A stretch of 46,640 bases of DNA from Planctomycetaceae bacterium (GCA_028284485.1 JANQRQ010000274.1:1-46640); one strand, 5' to 3'. Positions 35,430 to 44,579 are shown, numbered from the stretch's first letter. A program made the numbers and translations. Notes: a model not told the origin generated them from the letters alone.

Positions 35430-36623
35430 TTATGCGATGGCATGGCGGAACGGACGTCGCAGCGATATTTGCTGCTCAACCTTTGGATACCAGCCTTGCG
35501 GAGCATGCTGATCGGTGTGCAGATAACATTGCACGCGGACTTCGTCCGATCCTTCGGTAAAGGTCAGTACGCGGCTCATCGGCAGCGTCGTCCGCGCGGC
35601 ATGAAAACGGCTGAGCGCTGCACAGTTGATGAAGTTGACGCCCCATTTTCTTTCGATATGCGAGCGGTTTCCGCGCGTATCGTCGGGATTGGTATGGGTA
35701 TGACCGCCAAACCATAAGTCCATCGCGCCGGGATGTTCCGCCAGGTACCCTTCAAAAGCTTGCGCATCGGGCCGATCGTCGAGCCAGTACAAGTACGAAG
35801 CACCACGCGGTCCGCCTTCCGGAAAGTATCCGTGATAATGTGATTTGTAGCTGCCGTCGGCGTTGCGTGTGAATCCTTCCCAGGGACCCGAGGCCACTGT
35901 TGTTTCCCGCAACATATGGTGGTGGGCCGATATGATCACGTGCTCGGGATGGCTTTCCACCATGCCTTTCCACCACTGGAATGTCTCACTCGACACGGCA
36001 CCGGCGGGATAGCCGCCCCGAGTAGCGCGACCAACCGGCGGACCGCCGTCATTACGGTCGCTCATAACGAGAAATAATACGTTCCCCACTTCGAACGAGT
36101 ATCTCTCCCAAGTGCCGGTGACCGGATACTTGCGCCGCGAGGAGTCCACGCCGGAGAATTCCGTATTCTCGCCGGTCGGGTCGACCCATTTTCGAAACCA
36201 CCACTGCATCTCTTCACCTGGACCCGATCCATCGTGATTGCCGGCGAGGTTATAGAAATCTTCGCGCCGATGTTTTTTGAGCGCCGCAAACTGTTCGACG
36301 ACTTCGTGTCCTTCTTCGTCGTCGGGCGAACCTTGGTTTCCGGACAAATCGCCGACATGCAATGCGATATCCCAATCGAATGACGGGCCGCCATTTTTCA
36401 CGCCAAATTCCGACTGTCCGATCGATTCGGCCAGACTTTTGCGCCCTCGTTTGAGGTCGGTTCCGACGTGCGAATCGCCGCAGGCCCACAGTTTGAACTG
36501 CTTCGGGCGGGGCGGTTCGTCTCCCAAAACGAATAACCCGGGCAAAACGAGCGGTGTGGCCACACCACCGGACGCTTGCAGAAAATCTCGCCGAGAGAAT
36601 TGGTTTTTGGTCGACCGCTCCAT
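35430..36623 (-). CDS. Tat-exported calcineurin-like metallophosphoesterase
   Basis: The 397-residue protein starts with a twin-arginine signal, SRRDFLQASGGVATPLVLPG. The two-metal phosphoesterase motifs come in order: WACGDSH (GDxH), HVGDLSGNQG (GDxxD-like), NLAGNHDGSG (GNHD), VIISAHHHM and DLWFGGHTH (GHxH). It should be a folded, exported hydrolase of phosphomonoesters or phosphodiesters. The linker region contains SGVDSSRRKYPVTG and GYFPEGGPRGASYLYW, without a second recognised domain. A ribosome binding site (GGAG, seven bases upstream) supports the start at 36623. It is divergent from a DUF1501 gene, which has the same type of leader, and lies 117 bases before the MFS gene on the same strand, so read-through into that operon is possible. 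Confidence 0.92.
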   Translation of the reverse strand: MERSTKNQFSRRDFLQASGGVATPLVLPGLFVLGDEPPRPKQFKLWACGDSHVGTDLKRGRKSLAESIGQSEFGVKNGGPSFDWDIALHVGDLSGNQGSPDDEEGHEVVEQFAALKKHRREDFYNLAGNHDGSGPGEEMQWWFRKWVDPTGENTEFSGVDSSRRKYPVTGTWERYSFEVGNVLFLVMSDRNDGGPPVGRATRGGYPAGAVSSETFQWWKGMVESHPEHVIISAHHHMLRETTVASGPWEGFTRNADGSYKSHYHGYFPEGGPRGASYLYWLDDRPDAQAFEGYLAEHPGAMDLWFGGHTHTNPDDTRGNRSHIERKWGVNFINCAALSRFHAARTTLPMSRVLTFTEGSDEVRVQCYLHTDQHAPQGWYPKVEQQISLRRPFRHAIA

Positions 36624-36806
36624 GGTGATTCTCCGAAAGTTTCAATGGAATAGGAATAGATCGACAATGTTTGATATGATACCCTCAACGGGCGATGTCT
36701 GCAGACAATCGAATGGCCGACTTGTCACCGAATTGCAAAGTTTCTCGGTCGCTGGCTAATGCAGAATCGCCCCGTAGCAATGCGATAATGAAACGGAGAC
36801 AGCGGT

Positions 36807-38219
36807 ATGCTAAGAATTCTTGGCAAACAGTACCGGCATTGTGATGGTGTCGCACGCCGCGATTTTTTGAAAGTCGGCGCCTTCGGTTTCGCCGGTTTAA
36901 CGCTTGCCGACTTACTCCGTGCCGAGGCTGCTGCCGGAATCGCGTCCTCCAGAAAATCGGTCATTAACGTCCACCTCGACGGCGGTCCGCCGCAGATGGA
37001 CATGATCGACTTGAAACCACAGGCGCCGGTGGAGATTCGCGGCGAGTTTTTACCCATCAGCACGGCGATTCCCGGACTACAGATTTCGGAACTGTTGCCA
37101 AAGCTGGCGACGATCGCGAACGATTTCGTCTTTATTCGATCATTGGTTGGCTCGGATGGGAAGCATCACGCGTTTCAGTGCCAATCGGGATTCGGCGAAA
37201 AGGATTTGCAGTCGATTGGCGGACGGCCCGTCATGGGATCGGTCGTTGCCAAGCTCAAGGGAAAGCCATCGGACACGATTCCACCTTTCATCGACTTGAT
37301 GCAAGGGAGACCGTTGGTCCGCAATAGTGCGCGTCCCGGTTTTTTGGGACCCTCCTATCAACCGTTTCGGCCCGACATATCGCATCTCTTCGACCGCGAG
37401 TTAGAGCCCGGCATGAAAAACGAGTTGGCCCGCTTGGGAGCGGATCATCGCGTCAGCCTGTCGCTGAATGCCGAGTTGAGTGTCGATCGTTTGAACGATC
37501 GTCGATCGCTACTTGCGGGACTCGACAAAATTCGACGCGATGTCGATGCGAGCGGCATGATGGCGGCCATGGATACGTTCGGCAAGCAGGCAGCCAGTAT
37601 TTTGACGTCGGGCAACCTTGCGGATGCTATGGATTTGGAGAAAGAAGATCCCCGGATCCTCGAGCGCTACACGCTCGCCGGTAGCGACACACCATTGGAA
37701 CACTACACCAGCGAAAGCCCCAAAGCGGTTTTGAAATTCTTGTTGGCCCGCCGACTGATCGAAGCGGGCGCACGGTGCGTGAGCATTTCGATTAGCGATT
37801 TCGACACGCATTCCAAGAACTTCCCACGCATGCGGCAGTTGTCGCCGATCATCGACCATGGCTTGCATGCCCTGGTCACTGATTTGAAAGAGCGGGGTAT
37901 GTTGGACGACGTGACCATTGTCGCCTGGGGCGAATTCGGTCGGACTCCGCGAGTCAATCGCGACGACGGCGGACGCGACCACTGGCCCCGCGTCGGCCCG
38001 GCTTTGCTTGCCGGCGGTGGAATGCAAACAGGACAGGTCCTGGGAGCCACCGACCGCGAAGCGGGCGACGTCATCGAGCGCCCCATCCATTACAAGGATG
38101 TCTTTGCCACGCTGTATCGCAACTTGGGAATCGACGCCTTGCAAACCACGCTGGTCGATACGCAAGGGCGGCCGCAATACTTACTCGACAGCGGCGAACC
38201 GATTCGCGAGTTGGTGTAG
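36807..38219 (+). CDS. DUF1501 domain protein with Tat-like leader (second copy)
   Basis: The 470-residue protein has the leader ARRDFLKVGAFGFAGLTLADLL. The DUF1501 landmarks are VINVHLDGGPPQMDMIDLKP, FVFIRSLVGSDGKHHAFQC, SDFDTHSKNFPRMRQLSPIIDHGLHALVTDL and VAWGEFGRTPRVNRDDGGRDHWP. It differs enough from the copy at 24928 to be an old paralog: spacing is shorter and the tail ends in GEPIRELV. It lies alone, with no DUF1549/DUF1553 gene beside it, divergent from the metallophosphoesterase. The family is thought to be exported and metal-dependent, with no proven reaction. The start at 36807 is preceded by CGGAGACAGCGGT, an acceptable site. Its stop is 37 bases from the convergent stop of the next gene. 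Confidence 0.93.
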   Translation: MLRILGKQYRHCDGVARRDFLKVGAFGFAGLTLADLLRAEAAAGIASSRKSVINVHLDGGPPQMDMIDLKPQAPVEIRGEFLPISTAIPGLQISELLPKLATIANDFVFIRSLVGSDGKHHAFQCQSGFGEKDLQSIGGRPVMGSVVAKLKGKPSDTIPPFIDLMQGRPLVRNSARPGFLGPSYQPFRPDISHLFDRELEPGMKNELARLGADHRVSLSLNAELSVDRLNDRRSLLAGLDKIRRDVDASGMMAAMDTFGKQAASILTSGNLADAMDLEKEDPRILERYTLAGSDTPLEHYTSESPKAVLKFLLARRLIEAGARCVSISISDFDTHSKNFPRMRQLSPIIDHGLHALVTDLKERGMLDDVTIVAWGEFGRTPRVNRDDGGRDHWPRVGPALLAGGGMQTGQVLGATDREAGDVIERPIHYKDVFATLYRNLGIDALQTTLVDTQGRPQYLLDSGEPIRELV

Positions 38220-38256
38220 CAGGCATTCACCATTCAGACGAATCTCGCTCACGCGA

Positions 38257-39507
38257 CTACCAGACGATTGGCGGACGATCGAGTTGGCGGAGGTATCGGT
38301 CGCGGAACTCGAAGAACTTGCCGTCGGCCAACTGCTGCGCTTCCATGGTGGCCGCTCCAAACCGCAGCGCCAAATTAGCTTGATCGTCGCCACCCCCCAA
38401 TAATCCCTGGAACGTATCCAGTACTTGAGCCACTCGTGGGTCGCTGCGGATTCGCTTTTCGAGTTCGGGCCGGCGCTTCGAAGTGTCGGCTGTTACCCGC
38501 TGCATCCAAACGGTTTCCCAAGAGCCGTTCGGCATGCGTGCCAGGAATCGGACTTCGACCGTGGCCCGACCTGCCAACAAGTTTTGATCGATGCGAGTGA
38601 CGCGGACGCCGTTGCGGTCCGCTTCTTCAGCCGCTTTGGTTGCGGTCTGCATCCAGGTTTGCTGCTGGGGCTTACCGGCAATCGGTTCACCAAGCAAGTC
38701 TCCCAATTCCGCCGTCAAACCTTGCTGGAACAAACCAGAAACGAGCGGAGCCATGTCGGGTGCTGCGGCTTCGCCGTCGGTTCGCACAATAAAGTTTCCC
38801 GTTCCTTGAAAGTCAACCGAGCCGACGTACTGGTATTCGCAAATGGCTACTCGGGCCGCCCATTCTTTTTCGCTCTGCCGCCGGACCGGCCCCAATTCGT
38901 CAGACGAACCGCCCGCAGCGCCGGCAATATCAATGCCCTGCTCTTTCAGCCGCTTGGCCAAATCATCGGCGGAAGCTGTTTCGACGTCGTCGTACTTTTC
39001 ACGCCACGCCAGCTGCGCGATCTGCCGCCGCTCTTTGGGTTGTGCATAAACGCGGGTTGTCTGTCTCGCTGGAATGCGAATGTTGACAAACCGCGGGATG
39101 TCGTCCTCGGCCGGTTGCTGGGACTCCTCCATCTGCTGTTCAAAAAGTTCCTGCTGCTGCTCGAGAAAGAATTGCAACCGGGCTTCGTCAGGTCGACGAA
39201 TTCGCCAAGCCTTGATCCGTTGCAGCAACTCGGTAAGCGCACTGTCCGAATCTGCGGTTTCTTCGGCGGCGTGTTTCGCCGCTAGTTCCGGATATCGGGC
39301 CTGGAGCCAGCTCTGTCGGACCGCAATCGTCACGGTTCCTTTTTTGTCGCGGCCGATGATGGCACCCCGCAACCTGGGACCATTCTTGACCGAAACGATG
39401 TCAACACACAGCTTGGCAGCACCTGACTGTGGCCTTTGCGCGACGCCGACGGTAGCAAGTCCGCAGACCACGCAAACAATTCCCAGAGATCGGACAATTC
39501 GCATCAT
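38257..39507 (-). CDS. Secreted hypothetical protein coupled to a hydrolase-like gene
   Basis: The open frame reaches 39675, inside the upstream gene, but the start is at ATG 39507, where TAATGATG overlaps the upstream stop. That gives 416 residues beginning with a signal peptide (MMRIVRSLGIVCVVCGLATVGVAQ). The next strand-rich part, LCVDIVSVKNGPRLRGAIIGRDKKGTVTIAV, reads like a small beta-barrel in which a surface records 'fragment and usage' of a site, as in SH3-like domains. The middle has an acidic, Gln-rich helix (FFLEQQQELFEQQMEESQQ). The C-terminal 200 residues include EYQYVGSVDFQGTGNFIVR and VRVTRIDQNLLAGRATVEVRF. I know similar planctomycete proteins only as hypotheticals. The one-base overlap with the 816-codon frame upstream indicates the two proteins are made together and may interact in the periplasm. 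Confidence 0.82.
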   Translation of the reverse strand: MMRIVRSLGIVCVVCGLATVGVAQRPQSGAAKLCVDIVSVKNGPRLRGAIIGRDKKGTVTIAVRQSWLQARYPELAAKHAAEETADSDSALTELLQRIKAWRIRRPDEARLQFFLEQQQELFEQQMEESQQPAEDDIPRFVNIRIPARQTTRVYAQPKERRQIAQLAWREKYDDVETASADDLAKRLKEQGIDIAGAAGGSSDELGPVRRQSEKEWAARVAICEYQYVGSVDFQGTGNFIVRTDGEAAAPDMAPLVSGLFQQGLTAELGDLLGEPIAGKPQQQTWMQTATKAAEEADRNGVRVTRIDQNLLAGRATVEVRFLARMPNGSWETVWMQRVTADTSKRRPELEKRIRSDPRVAQVLDTFQGLLGGGDDQANLALRFGAATMEAQQLADGKFFEFRDRYLRQLDRPPIVW

Positions 39508-41903
39508 TAATCCAGTATCAGCATGGCTGAGTAAAGTTTTTGACGATCGCCGCGTACGCGCAAGTCTTCCAGCATGACCTGCAAATCGTCCGTCAGGAAG
39601 TCGTTGAATCGTTGGCGGCCGTTCAGCGTAACTTTGATTCGTTCGTTGAAATCGACGAACTCGCGCGACAGCCACACCATGTTGGTTGCCGCACCCGAGG
39701 TCAACTGAACGGTGTTCGCCTGGTTCACCCGGCCGACGACAGTCATCGGCCGCACACGTGACGGGCGACCGCTAGCCGGCAATACGGCGCGCGTAACGTT
39801 GGCTGGCATGCCATCGAGTTGCAACCAGAAGAACTCGTTGTCGGCCGGTCGTAAAACTCGCATTTCGAATTCTTGCGGAAACTTATTCCGGCGGCGCGAT
39901 TCCATCCAGTCGAACAGCCGATGAATTTCGGAATAGTACGACTCGTATCCGCGCCCCTTGTATTCGGCGAAAACCACATCGTAGTTGTGCCGCAACATAC
40001 GATTGAGGTCGCGGGCATTTGCATGAATCGTATCGCGATCGAGTTCTCCACCGATGGCGTACCAACTGACGTACTGGGCGTTCTCCCAATAGAACATGCA
40101 ATACTGTTTGCTGATCCCCGTGATCGGAATGATGCCGGCAAACCAGTCGGGATGCGTCATTCCCATGTCAAACGCCGCATCGCCCCCCATTCCGTGACCG
40201 GAAAGAAAGACGCGGTCGGAATCGACCGAAAAGCGTTTGCGGGCATCGCGTAAACATTCCCGCACAATCGCATGCGATGTCGAACTGTGCGTGTACTCGC
40301 GAGCCGTTTCTTCGACATACTCCGGCGCGATCACGATATAACCACGCCGAGTTGATTGGCCTGGTCGTTCCGGCGTCCCCCCCCACCAAATCAGTTCGTC
40401 TTCGGCCGTCTGTTCCGCAGGCCTTAGCGCCACAATCATCGGATAACGGTGGTGAGAAGTATATTCGTTAGGCAGCAGCACCCAGTAGGCAACCGGCAGT
40501 TCTGAATCGCGATTGGAAACTTGTATTCGAATGGGAACTCCGGGTGACAAACCTGGGTGTTCGATAATCGGCGGCAAGTATTCGATCAACTGCATAATGG
40601 TCGCCGCTTGAATACTTTCGAGTTGTTGCAATTGGTCGAGCAAATCGAGACGTTCGTCGGGATAATCGTTTCGCAACACTTGCATCAACAAGAAACGCGC
40701 TTCCCACAGGCGGATAGCCGTCCGCAAATCGGTCGTCGCATTGGCGCTCCCCAGCACCCAACCGGAATAGGCCAGCGCGAGTTTTTCCTCCGCTGACAGT
40801 GATTCGTCCGACTCCAACTGCAAAAATGCCTGCAGCCGACTGAGCGACTCGAAGTTGAGTTCGGCCCGAACTTCCGATCGCATGGGTGCCAGCGCTGCAA
40901 CCTGGTCCTCGTTGTCGATCGACGCTTGCAAGTCCCCCAGTAGTAACTTGGTTCGCTCAATTTGTTGTCCTGCTTGCACGTACTCGTCGGAGATTTGCCG
41001 CACTTCGTCATGGACCGCCGAACTTAAATCGACATCGGGGAATCGCTTGGTGGCAGCATACGCCAACAAATGTTGCCCTGCCCTGCGGCGGAGTTGAATT
41101 TCGTTGATTAAGTGCAGGGCCAACTGTTGGCGCAATTGCAACTGAATCTCTTCGGCGCGATCACGAAAATCGGGAAACTGCTTTGCAATCGCATCGAGTT
41201 CGGCCTGTGCGAGACTGTACTTTTCGGCTTCGATATAGAAACGGGTGATGGCCCTGCGGTCGTCCAGGCTGTGCTCGTTCGTTGCCTGGCGGATCATCGC
41301 ATCGAGAACCGAATCCGGAACGGAGTTGGTCGCTAGCGCAAACTCCCACTGAATGTTGAGACCTTCGACTTTCAACTGACGTGGTGTAATCTCCTTGATT
41401 CCCTGCAACACGTGCATCGGCCCGCGTGGTGTGTTAATTGTCACTCGACGGCGCCCCCGATCGTCAAACTGAGTGACATCCGCGAGCCGGTGGACCATTT
41501 TCACCATTTTTTGTCGACCGCGAATTTGGTGGGGCAACTTGAATGTGTCGACCGCCGGAAGCAACGCATCGGAGTTGATAATTTTTGTTGTGCGCCTCGG
41601 CGCATAGAACCGCTGCATGCCGGTATCGATCATCAATATCGGATGGACAGCCAATTCGCCGGCGCTGGGTCGGGCCGTGCCATCGATCGACTGCAGCGCC
41701 AGGGGCCGCTTTCCCTGAATGACCATGCCGTTTTGCAGTTCGATCTCGCCGCAGCGACCGCTATCCGCGACTAACAGCGAAACAACTGAAACCGCGGCCA
41801 ACAACGTACACCATCGAAAGCGAGTCGTCCTTTGAACGACCGTTCGACTGAGCACATTCGTCCGCGATTTCTCGAGTTGTTCAACCGGTTGCGAGCTGGC
41901 CAT
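39507..41903 (-). CDS. Secreted alpha/beta-hydrolase-like protein lacking the nucleophile serine
   Basis: From ATG 41903 the product is 798 residues; an in-frame ATG at 41957 would add 18. The hydrophobic signal segment (WCTLLAAVSVVSLLVADSG) follows a long basic n-region, which favours the shorter form. The N-terminal part begins GEIELQNGMVIQGKRP and resembles the small beta-domain of the downstream partner. The middle, to about residue 440, is helical with repeat-like character (YSLAQAELDAIAKQFPDF). The last 370 residues hold an alpha/beta hydrolase similar to esterase/PHB-depolymerase types: LPNEYTSHHRYPMIVALRP, then RVFLSGHGMGGDAAFDMGM, then GGELDRDTIHA and a His in YSEIHRLFDWM. The elbow reads G-H-G-M-G; the nucleophile position is Gly (codon GGA at 40191-40193), so the fold may be non-catalytic. 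It overlaps the next gene by one base. Confidence 0.82.
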   Translation of the reverse strand: MASSQPVEQLEKSRTNVLSRTVVQRTTRFRWCTLLAAVSVVSLLVADSGRCGEIELQNGMVIQGKRPLALQSIDGTARPSAGELAVHPILMIDTGMQRFYAPRRTTKIINSDALLPAVDTFKLPHQIRGRQKMVKMVHRLADVTQFDDRGRRRVTINTPRGPMHVLQGIKEITPRQLKVEGLNIQWEFALATNSVPDSVLDAMIRQATNEHSLDDRRAITRFYIEAEKYSLAQAELDAIAKQFPDFRDRAEEIQLQLRQQLALHLINEIQLRRRAGQHLLAYAATKRFPDVDLSSAVHDEVRQISDEYVQAGQQIERTKLLLGDLQASIDNEDQVAALAPMRSEVRAELNFESLSRLQAFLQLESDESLSAEEKLALAYSGWVLGSANATTDLRTAIRLWEARFLLMQVLRNDYPDERLDLLDQLQQLESIQAATIMQLIEYLPPIIEHPGLSPGVPIRIQVSNRDSELPVAYWVLLPNEYTSHHRYPMIVALRPAEQTAEDELIWWGGTPERPGQSTRRGYIVIAPEYVEETAREYTHSSTSHAIVRECLRDARKRFSVDSDRVFLSGHGMGGDAAFDMGMTHPDWFAGIIPITGISKQYCMFYWENAQYVSWYAIGGELDRDTIHANARDLNRMLRHNYDVVFAEYKGRGYESYYSEIHRLFDWMESRRRNKFPQEFEMRVLRPADNEFFWLQLDGMPANVTRAVLPASGRPSRVRPMTVVGRVNQANTVQLTSGAATNMVWLSREFVDFNERIKVTLNGRQRFNDFLTDDLQVMLEDLRVRGDRQKLYSAMLILD

Positions 41904-42163
41904 GAGCACCCGTTCTCTGGCAATGGAAAGAATCCAGAACTGCCTATCGTTTATCATCTGTCGGAATGTCCCGAATTACTAGATCGAACCACCGGAGATT
42001 CGCGTCAGAATCGATTCCGTTGAACAGTCAATTCCGTCTATATCGCCGACACTCCCACTTCTGACGATTTGGTGGAGTTTGCGGCGAAGCGATCAGGGCC
42101 GATCGAAGTCGAAATCAGAACGGAGTTTTCAATGCGATCGCTTCCGAACGGAGTCCCATCACT

Positions 42164-42790
42164 TTATCCATCGAAAAAACTGTCACCATGAGAAATCGAC
42201 GGCGGTAATGTCTCGACTGGTACAAATCCCTTGGCTTGAGCAGCTGCCAATTCGGCCTCCCAGCGCCTGGGATCTTCGGTCCGCAACAGTTCGTAATACA
42301 GCGACTTATAAGTACATGGAATGGCCCCCGCCGAATACATTCGGCGCAAAGCCGGGCCAACGCGAACTTCGGAGCTATAGAGACAATCCTCGAGGAGAAA
42401 AACCGTCTTCTGACGATCGAGCAATCCGAGTACTGATTGCAGCACGCAAACGTCGGTCTCGCCGCCGGCCACAGCAAACTGCTGGCAATTCAGATCGGTC
42501 AGCACGTCTGCGATTTGCTCTTCAGCGCACAAGTTGTAGGTGAACTTGTTGCGAATACGACCCGATTCGGGGAATAGCCGCGAAAGCCGCGCCGGCAATT
42601 CACCTTTTCGCTCAACGGGTTCCTCCAAGGTTGCCAGCACGGGTACGTCAAACCATTCCGAAACAATGAGCAATTGTTCCAGCCGGCAAATCAGCGGCTC
42701 GGATTCGCCGTGCATCTTCTCCAGAAAGTAGTCCTGCACGTCGACCAGAATAATGGCCAGGCGACTGGCATCAGCCGTTTCGATAGGCAT
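42164..42790 (-). CDS. Isochorismatase-family cysteine hydrolase
   Basis: The 208-residue cytoplasmic protein has the family's catalytic triad: Asp17 in ILVDVQDYF, Lys82 in RNKFTYN, and Cys115 in VAGGETDVCVLQSVLGLL. The cis-peptide motif before the cysteine is GGETDVC. Members hydrolyse isochorismate, nicotinamide, carbamoylated compounds or other small amides, and the triad does not tell which. The C-terminus carries an extra stretch after the core (ELAAAQAKGFVPVETLPPSISHG). It follows the DAHP synthase gene by 98 bases on the same strand, so a link to chorismate-derived compounds is possible but weak. Length is normal for the family. The downstream gene on the same strand starts about 260 bases further on. 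Confidence 0.9.
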   Translation of the reverse strand: MPIETADASRLAIILVDVQDYFLEKMHGESEPLICRLEQLLIVSEWFDVPVLATLEEPVERKGELPARLSRLFPESGRIRNKFTYNLCAEEQIADVLTDLNCQQFAVAGGETDVCVLQSVLGLLDRQKTVFLLEDCLYSSEVRVGPALRRMYSAGAIPCTYKSLYYELLRTEDPRRWEAELAAAQAKGFVPVETLPPSISHGDSFFDG

Positions 42791-42888
42791 GACCTAGGTC
42801 TCTCGAAACTTTTTCGAACGCCGCCAATTCAAGTCGTTGCGGCAGCATGCTGAGTTGCGCTGTTACCGTCGGCCGCGTGGGAACAGAA

Positions 42889-43959
42889 TCAACTTTCGGC
42901 AACGACGGCGATCGGTTCCAAACGGTTGTATGCATCGAGAATTAACGACTCGGTTTCGTCCCAACCGATGCAACCATCGGTGATGGAAACTCCGAATTCC
43001 AAATCGTCGGGATCACCGGTAAGTTTCTGCTGGCCAGGATGCAAATTGCTTTCGAGCATTAATCCCACGATTGTGTCGTTGCCGGCAGCGCGCTGGCCGA
43101 TGACGTCGTTCCAGACGACCGATTGTCGACTGTAGTCTTTATTCGAGTTGGCGTGACTGCAATCGATCAGAATGTTGGGAGAGAGATCGGCCTCAAGCAG
43201 CCGATCGGTGGCGGCCTTCAGACTTTCCGCATCGTAATTGGGGCCCGACCGACCACCACGCAACATCAAATGCGACCAGGGGTTCCCCGTGGTGTTCACA
43301 ATGCAGGTTTGCCCGTCGGCGTCGATTCCCAAAAAGCTGTGAGGGCTGCGGGCGGCTTGCATGGCGTCGATGGCCACCTGAAAACTACCGTCGGTACCAT
43401 TCTTGTATCCCACCGGCATGGAAAGACCGCTGGCCATTTGCCGATGCGTAGGAGATTCGGTCGTTCGAGCACCGATCGATGCGAGAGTGACCAAATCAGC
43501 GATGTATTGGGGCGTGATCGGTTCGAGCATCTCTGTGGCCGCAGGGAGCCCCAAATCGGCAATCTGCAGCAACAACCCACGAGCCAGCCTGAGTCCTTCG
43601 CCGATGTCGAACGTATCGTTCAAATGGGGGTCGTTAATCAAACCCTTCCAGCCGACCGTGGTGCGCGGTTTTTCAAAATAGACCCGCATCACCAACAACA
43701 TGCGGTCGGAAACCTGCTCGGCCAATGTATGCAATCGACCGGCGTACTCAATTGCAGACGTCGGATCGTGGATCGAACAAGGACCGACGATCACGATCAG
43801 TCGGCGATCTGTACCACTGAGGATTTGTTTGACAGCATCGCGTCCGTTTAAGACCGTTTCTGCTGCGGCTTCGCCAACAGACATTTTCAGCTTAAGGTCG
43901 CGGGGTGACGTCAGCGGAACCGTGCTTTGGACGTGCAGATTCTGAAGCGGGCGAGACAT
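42889..43959 (-). CDS. 3-deoxy-7-phosphoheptulonate synthase, class I (AroF/AroG/AroH type)
   Basis: This enzyme condenses phosphoenolpyruvate with erythrose 4-phosphate, the first step of the shikimate pathway. The ORF can be read from a TTG at 43983, but ATG 43959 (MSRPLQNLHVQS) gives 356 residues, the usual length. Signature segments are IVIVGPCSIHDP, FEKPRTTVGWKGLINDPHL, TEMLEPITPQYIADLV, SIGARTTESPTHRQMASGLS, PVGYKNGTDG, HLMLRGGRSGPNYD, DCSHANSNKDYSRQ and ISITDGCIGWDETE. They include the metal ligands Cys, His, Glu and Asp in their expected motifs. It belongs to the AroFGH type, but I cannot tell which amino acid, if any, inhibits it. It precedes an isochorismatase-family gene on the same strand. 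Confidence 0.96.
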   Translation of the reverse strand: MSRPLQNLHVQSTVPLTSPRDLKLKMSVGEAAAETVLNGRDAVKQILSGTDRRLIVIVGPCSIHDPTSAIEYAGRLHTLAEQVSDRMLLVMRVYFEKPRTTVGWKGLINDPHLNDTFDIGEGLRLARGLLLQIADLGLPAATEMLEPITPQYIADLVTLASIGARTTESPTHRQMASGLSMPVGYKNGTDGSFQVAIDAMQAARSPHSFLGIDADGQTCIVNTTGNPWSHLMLRGGRSGPNYDAESLKAATDRLLEADLSPNILIDCSHANSNKDYSRQSVVWNDVIGQRAAGNDTIVGLMLESNLHPGQQKLTGDPDDLEFGVSITDGCIGWDETESLILDAYNRLEPIAVVAES

Positions 43960-44288
43960 AAAATTCCAACGAAATGGTTTCAACAGGCAACAAACTTCCG
44001 TAATTCGATTCTAGCAACTGCTGCGCCGAGTGACAGTGTTGATAGTGCCGCGACGAGGATTTGTAACCCGAAGAACAGCCTTTGTTTCGCGGTGTCGAGA
44101 CGATTCTCAGCAGCGATGCTCTTAAGCCGAGTCTCAACGAGCGCTCCTGGAAACATGTTGCTAAGCGGCCGAACGCCTGGGTTGAAACGTCGGATCGCAA
44201 CGATTCTGCCAACCTGAGCGGTGCCGTGTGAGCTATGCTTGAGTAGACCATTTGCGATTCTGAAACTCTATTCGAACCGACGTCAAAC
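43960..44288. other. 329-base intergenic region between divergent genes
   Basis: It holds the upstream regions of the DAHP synthase gene (minus strand) and of a small membrane protein gene (plus strand). On the minus strand there is a TAGAAT that could be a -10 box, but I find no -35 at a good distance. No repeat, RNA gene or leader-peptide-like attenuator was recognised. Confidence 0.45.
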
Positions 44289-44579
44289 ATGTGGATCCAT
44301 CGCATCGCCAAGTTACTGGGCATCGCCGTTCCGCTGGCTATGGCAACCGTGTTTATTGCTTGCGAGGCACGGTTTTACAGCATGAAAGGCCGATTCCCCC
44401 GAGAAGATGAATCGGTGCTGTTTTACGACTGGGAAAACGACCGTGAAACAACGCTGCTTCCCGCGGTGACTGATATGTCGAATCCGCTGTTCTATTCGCT
44501 GCTGATCGGCGGAGGAATTGTCACGGCCTGGCTCGTTTGGGCGTGCCCCTTCGAGAACGAATCTGCCGGTGGCGAGTAG
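44289..44579 (+). CDS. Small two-helix membrane protein of unknown function
   Basis: The 96-residue product begins MWIHRIAKLLGIAVPLAMATVFIAC, one helix at about residues 8-26. A polar segment of about 40 residues follows (KGRFPREDESVLFYDWENDRETT), then a second helix (FYSLLIGGGIVTAWLVWAC) and a short acidic tail. No family is recognised. It is divergent from the DAHP synthase gene and followed by 438 bases of gene-free DNA, so it is probably monocistronic. The length is modest, and the call rests on the clear helix pattern, the ATG, and codon usage like its neighbours. Confidence 0.55.
   Translation: MWIHRIAKLLGIAVPLAMATVFIACEARFYSMKGRFPREDESVLFYDWENDRETTLLPAVTDMSNPLFYSLLIGGGIVTAWLVWACPFENESAGGE

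Noticed and set aside
38425..39285. A 286-codon open frame on the plus strand opposite the secreted hypothetical gene
   Set aside because: It lies wholly opposite a gene with a signal peptide and coupled start, and its translation is rich in Cys, Phe and Arg without any motif.
43123..43851. A 242-codon open frame opposite the DAHP synthase gene
   Set aside because: The minus-strand gene here is unmistakable; the antisense translation has no recognisable content.
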